A DNA stretch of 8,528 nt, taken from Chloroflexota bacterium (GTDB taxonomy: Bacteria; Chloroflexota; Limnocylindria; Limnocylindrales; CSP1-4). Below, piece by piece: positions 6,941 to 8,528 of the stretch. The stretch lies in contig JACDAV010000214.1 in assembly GCA_013695255.1 (NCBI GenBank), positions 1-8,528 on the forward strand. The letters run 5' to 3'. Each line of letters begins with the position of its first letter. Positions within the stretch are counted from its first letter, which is position 1. The notes beneath the pieces were generated by a model, which did not search any database, was not told the DNA's origin, and was given only the letters and a program-made list of their open reading frames with translations. Position numbers and translations under genes: made by a program.

Positions 6941-7744
6941 TCAGCAGCAGCCGGACCCGCCGCAGCAACCGGTGGCAACCGGTAGCTCCCGGGCGGACAG
7001 GTCGACCGCCGGTTGTGCGTCCGCGGGCTTGGTGGCCTTGACGATCGCGCTGACCATCCCCTCGGCGACAGCGTGCGTCGGGGTCAGCGTCACGTCCTTC
7101 AGCCCGGCCGCCTCCAGGCCGGTGCGGAACTCGGAGATCGACAGGGCGCCCGCGATGCAGCCGGCGTACGAGCCGCGCTCGGCGCGCTGCTCCGGCGTCA
7201 GGTGATCCTCGGCCACGATGTCCGTGATGCCGATCCGCCCGCCGGGCCGGAGCACGCGCGCGATCTCGCGGAAGACGGCCGGCTTGTCCGCGGCGAGGTT
7301 GACGACGCAGTTGCTGATGACGACGTCGATCGACTCGGCCGGCAGCGGGATCGCCTCGATCTGGCCCTTCAGGAACTCGACGTTCGGGGCGCCCGCCTCC
7401 GCGGCATTGCGCTGGGCGAGCGCGAGCATCTCGTCCGTCATGTCGAGGCCGAACGCCATCCCGCCCGGGCTCACGCGCCGGGCCGACAGCAGCACGTCGA
7501 TGCCGCCGCCGGAGCCCAAATCGAGCACGCGCTCGCCGGGGTGCAGGTCGGCGACGGCGGTCGGGTTGCCGCAGCCGAGGCTCGCCATGACGGCGGCGTC
7601 CGGCAGCTCGTCGCGCTCGAGGGCGGAGTAGAGATCGGCGCCGATCGTGCCGGCGTCGCCGCAGCAGGACGCCCCGGCCGTGGCCCGTGCAGCCGCGGCG
7701 GCGTAGTGCTGGCGAACCTCGTCGTGGATCGTCTCGGTGGTCAT
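6941..7744 (-). CDS. arsM: Arsenite S-adenosylmethionine methyltransferase
   Basis: Cytoplasmic enzyme (267 aa) that transfers methyl groups from S-adenosylmethionine to As(III), giving methylated and ultimately volatile arsenicals. The SAM-binding motif VLDLGSGGGID lies at 73-83, and GLDMTDEML at 99-107 is the acidic second strand. Cysteines typical of ArsM are present: Cys27/Cys28 in SCCGD, Cys58 in LGCGNP, Cys146 in SNCVVNL and Cys196 in YAGCIAGA; the last two with Cys58 correspond to the arsenic-binding set of the family. The C-terminus carries an extra CCGGSGCC tail (260-267). The frame is open to 8014, but the ATG at 7744 is preceded by AGGAGAAGG and starts the family's usual N-terminus, so it is chosen. 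It diverges from arsR and shares its operator. Confidence 0.95.
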   Translation of the reverse strand: MTTETIHDEVRQHYAAAAARATAGASCCGDAGTIGADLYSALERDELPDAAVMASLGCGNPTAVADLHPGERVLDLGSGGGIDVLLSARRVSPGGMAFGLDMTDEMLALAQRNAAEAGAPNVEFLKGQIEAIPLPAESIDVVISNCVVNLAADKPAVFREIARVLRPGGRIGITDIVAEDHLTPEQRAERGSYAGCIAGALSISEFRTGLEAAGLKDVTLTPTHAVAEGMVSAIVKATKPADAQPAVDLSARELPVATGCCGGSGCC

Positions 7745-7747
7745 GCG

Positions 7748-7756
7748 CCTTCTCCT
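7748..7756 (-). promoter_or_regulatory. Ribosome binding site of arsM
   Basis: AGGAGAAGG on the minus strand, with the AGGAGA core six nt before the ATG at 7744. It decides the arsM start against the much longer open frame that runs back through the promoter region into arsR. Confidence 0.7.
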
Positions 7757-7808
7757 GATCGGTCGCCGTGGCGGGGGGGGTCTGGTCGTGGCCCGTGGAT
7801 CGCTTGCA

Positions 7809-7842
7809 TATTGATACTTGCCGAAATAGGCATTTGTCAATA
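7809..7842. promoter_or_regulatory. Predicted ArsR operator (34-bp imperfect palindrome)
   Basis: Left arm TATTGATACTTGCC (7809-7822) and right arm GGCATTTGTCAATA (7829-7842) are inverted repeats matching at 11 of 14 positions, around a six-nt AT-rich centre. This is the most AT-rich stretch in the arsenic module. It lies between the divergent arsM and arsR genes and overlaps the predicted promoters of both, the arrangement expected for an autoregulating ArsR/SmtB repressor. Size and symmetry fit a dimer site. Confidence 0.75.
7811..7840 (-). promoter_or_regulatory. Predicted arsM promoter
   Basis: On the minus strand a perfect -35 hexamer TTGACA (7835-7840) is followed after 18 nt by TATCAA (7811-7816, four of six to TATAAT). 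The start would be near 7804, giving an untranslated leader of about 60 nt that holds the SD sequence and an eight-base C run. Both hexamers lie inside the operator arms. Confidence 0.6.
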
Positions 7843-7846
7843 CCAT
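7818..7846 (+). promoter_or_regulatory. Predicted arsR promoter, leaderless configuration
   Basis: TTGCCG (7818-7823) and TACCAT (7841-7846) are spaced by exactly 17 nt. The second in-frame ATG of arsR (7854) lies seven nt after the TACCAT, the same geometry as before proS. The -10 element contains the first bases of the upstream ATG at 7845, so that ATG would not be transcribed from this promoter. Confidence 0.5.
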
Positions 7847-7853
7847 GGCCCCA

Positions 7854-8195
7854 ATGAAGCGCCAGACCGATCCGGACGTCCGACTCCTCCAGGCGGCTGC
7901 CGACCCCACCCGCCTGGCGATCCTGCGCGAGCTGAGCGCGCGAGGCGGTGTGTGCGCCTGCGACTTCACGACCTGCTGCGATGTTGCCCAACCAACCGTC
8001 AGCCACCACCTCAAGGTGCTGCGCGAGGCCGGTTGGGTCCGGACCGAGCGGCGGGCGTCGTGGGTCTGGTACTACCTCCGACCGGAGGCCGTCGAGCGCT
8101 TCGGCCAGCTGGCGGGGCAACTGTCTCCGGCAAGCGCGCCGCCGATGCCGCGAGCTGGCCTGCGATCCTTGCCGGTCATCCAGCCGAGCGTCTGA
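7854..8195 (+). CDS. arsR: ArsR-family arsenic-responsive repressor
   Basis: A 113-aa winged helix-turn-helix repressor of the ArsR/SmtB family. An N-terminal helix LLQAAADPTRLAILREL (11-27) is followed by the metal site region with Cys34, Cys36, Cys41 and Cys42 (VCACDFTTCC). The DNA-recognition helix region is DVAQPTVSHHLKVLREAGWV (43-62), and the wing is RTERRASWVWYYL. By family knowledge As(III) or Sb(III) binding by the cysteines releases the repressor from DNA. The CxC plus further Cys arrangement at the DNA-binding helix fits an arsenic sensor. The ATG at 7854 is preferred over the one at 7845 because the predicted -10 hexamer overlaps the earlier ATG; the difference is three residues. 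The last 25 residues are Pro-rich and without a known function. The cysteine micro-peptide gene follows 23 nt after the stop, so the two are probably co-transcribed. Confidence 0.95.
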   Translation: MKRQTDPDVRLLQAAADPTRLAILRELSARGGVCACDFTTCCDVAQPTVSHHLKVLREAGWVRTERRASWVWYYLRPEAVERFGQLAGQLSPASAPPMPRAGLRSLPVIQPSV

Positions 8196-8204
8196 TCACA
8201 CGGG

Positions 8205-8212
8205 AAAGGAGG
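8205..8212 (+). promoter_or_regulatory. Strong ribosome binding site of the Cys micro-peptide
   Basis: AAAGGAGG, fully complementary to the 16S 3' end, six nt before the ATG at 8219. It is the best SD sequence in the window and the main evidence that the following 20-codon frame is translated efficiently. Confidence 0.8.
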
Positions 8213-8218
8213 ACGAGC

Positions 8219-8281
8219 ATGACGACCAGCTGTACCGACTGCTGCTGCGACAAGCACTGCTGCGGCTGCGGCACCCGCTGA
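8219..8281 (+). CDS. Cysteine-rich 20-aa micro-peptide behind arsR
   Basis: A very short gene: 20 codons and a TGA. It encodes seven cysteines (residues 5, 8, 9, 10, 14, 15, 17) in the pattern C-x2-CCC-x3-CC-x-C, with one His at 13 and no hydrophobic stretch, signal peptide or membrane segment. Six of the seven Cys codons are TGC. I cannot assign it to a named family. The composition is metallothionein-like, and the vicinal thiols suit As(III), Cu(I), Zn(II) or Cd(II). It lies 23 nt behind arsR, has a consensus SD sequence, and is followed within 10 nt by a GC hairpin, so it ends the arsR transcript. Under ArsR control it would be made when As(III) is present, and a role as arsenic-binding or arsenic-carrying peptide for ArsM is plausible but inferred. 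A Cys-sensing leader peptide is the main alternative, but no plus-strand gene follows in the window. Confidence 0.75.
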   Translation: MTTSCTDCCCDKHCCGCGTR

Positions 8282-8290
8282 CGCTCCGAA

Positions 8291-8313
8291 GGCCCGCCGG
8301 ACCCCGGCGGCCC
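8291..8313 (+). terminator. GC hairpin after the arsR-peptide transcript
   Basis: GGCCCGCCGG (8291-8300) pairs with CCGGCGGCCC (8304-8313) across a three-nt loop, nine of ten positions paired. It starts nine nt after the micro-peptide stop codon. No T-tract follows (TCAAACGG), so it may be a Rho-assisted or weak terminator or an RNA-stabilising 3' structure. Confidence 0.4.
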
Positions 8314-8329
8314 TCAAACGGTACCCGGC

Positions 8330-8345
8330 GCCCGGCGGTCCGGGC
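8330..8345 (-). terminator. GC hairpin after the sixA-like gene
   Basis: GCCCGG and CCGGGC form a perfect six-bp stem with a four-nt loop, seven nt beyond the stop codon of the minus-strand phosphatase gene. On the minus strand a short TTT occurs about nine nt after the stem. Weak call for an intrinsic terminator. Confidence 0.3.
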
Positions 8346-8352
8346 CTCCCGC

Positions 8353-8528
8353 CTACGCCTCGCGCGGCAGCAGGTCCGGCGGCAGCAGCCAGCGCAGCAC
8401 GCCGCCGCCCTGCTCGAGCCCGCCGACCAGGTCGATCCGTGCCATGGCGCCCTTCTTCATCGGCAGCGAGGGCGTGCCCGTGAGGGTCGCGAGGAGCTCG
8501 CTGAAGTCCGGATCGTGCCCGCTGAGGA
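8353..8528 (-). CDS. sixA: SixA-like phosphohistidine phosphatase, C-terminal end (partial)
   Basis: The last 57 codons of a minus-strand gene whose start lies beyond the window; first full codon at 8526-8524, TAG at 8355-8353. The peptide begins LSGHDPDFSELLATLTG, where GHDPD is the second-histidine motif of SixA-type histidine phosphatases, and continues LPMKKGAMARIDL and VLRWLLPPDLLP, both characteristic of the SixA C-terminus (lysine-rich strand, then LRWLLPP). SixA enzymes remove phosphate from phosphohistidine in phosphotransfer proteins; the catalytic RHG motif would be in the missing N-terminal half. A full SixA is about 160 aa. It converges on the arsR-peptide transcript with about 70 nt of non-coding DNA between, holding two hairpins. 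Which phosphohistidine protein it acts on here is unknown. Confidence 0.87.
   Translation of the reverse strand, partial: LSGHDPDFSELLATLTGTPSLPMKKGAMARIDLVGGLEQGGGVLRWLLPPDLLPREA

Noticed and set aside
5347..6978. Minus-strand open frame of 543 codons opposite the histidine kinase
   Set aside because: The kinase on the plus strand has every catalytic box; the antisense product has none and is shadow-like.
7745..8014. N-terminal extension of arsM to an ATG at 8014
   Set aside because: It would run through the divergent promoter and antisense into arsR. The ATG at 7744 has a good SD sequence and fits the family N-terminus.
7013..8281. Long plus-strand frame ending in the same stop as the micro-peptide
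   Set aside because: The long frame runs antisense through arsM and out of frame through arsR. Only its last 20 codons, behind the SD sequence, are supported.
8279..8281. TGA after the micro-peptide as a selenocysteine codon
   Set aside because: No second-codon reading frame with conserved sequence follows; the hairpin starts too close and the downstream frame shows no domain. Ordinary stop is the simpler reading.
1..8528. CRISPR arrays, tRNA or rRNA genes, insertion sequences
   Set aside because: I see no spaced direct repeats, no cloverleaf with CCA-type acceptor ends, no rRNA-like conserved blocks and no transposase or terminal inverted repeats. Automated scans were not available.

Overview
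The window is uniformly high-GC with strong G/C preference at third codon positions, close gene packing and no mobile element, CRISPR array or RNA gene that I can see. Four genes have a TANNNT hexamer 6-8 nt before the start codon and no Shine-Dalgarno (SD) sequence, which points to leaderless transcripts. Together with the SenX3/PhoR-like kinase and the actinobacterial-looking ArsR, this suggests a chromosomal segment of a Chloroflexota or Actinobacteriota-like bacterium. That placement is inference; no rRNA or single-lineage marker is present.

Layout. (1) 1-735: the C-terminal end of an OmpR/PhoB-type response regulator, then a 166-aa protein I do not recognise. (2) 739-2383, minus strand: a phosphate uptake operon, a PiT-type transporter followed by its DUF47/PhoU-like partner. 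(3) 2491-5325, plus strand: prolyl-tRNA synthetase, then a J-domain protein with an uncharacterised C-terminal region. (4) 5322-6930: a small excisionase-type helix-turn-helix protein (minus) whose stop codon overlaps that of the J-domain gene, diverging from a membrane-anchored PAS histidine kinase (plus). (5) 6941-8281: an arsenic module. arsM (minus) diverges from arsR (plus), and directly behind arsR lies a 20-codon gene with seven cysteines and the strongest SD sequence in the window. (6) 8353-8528, minus: the C-terminal end of a SixA-like phosphohistidine phosphatase.

How the parts work together. Response regulator, PiT transporter, DUF47 protein and perhaps the SenX3/PhoR-like kinase form a phosphate theme. 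The arsenic module is compact: one 34-bp imperfect palindrome at 7809-7842 overlaps the predicted promoters of both arsM and arsR, so one ArsR dimer site could silence both directions until As(III) binds. ArsM would methylate arsenite. The micro-peptide, co-transcribed with arsR, could bind As(III) or another thiophilic metal. It is the most interesting object here because it lacks any downstream gene on its strand that it could regulate as a leader peptide, which favours a function for the peptide itself.
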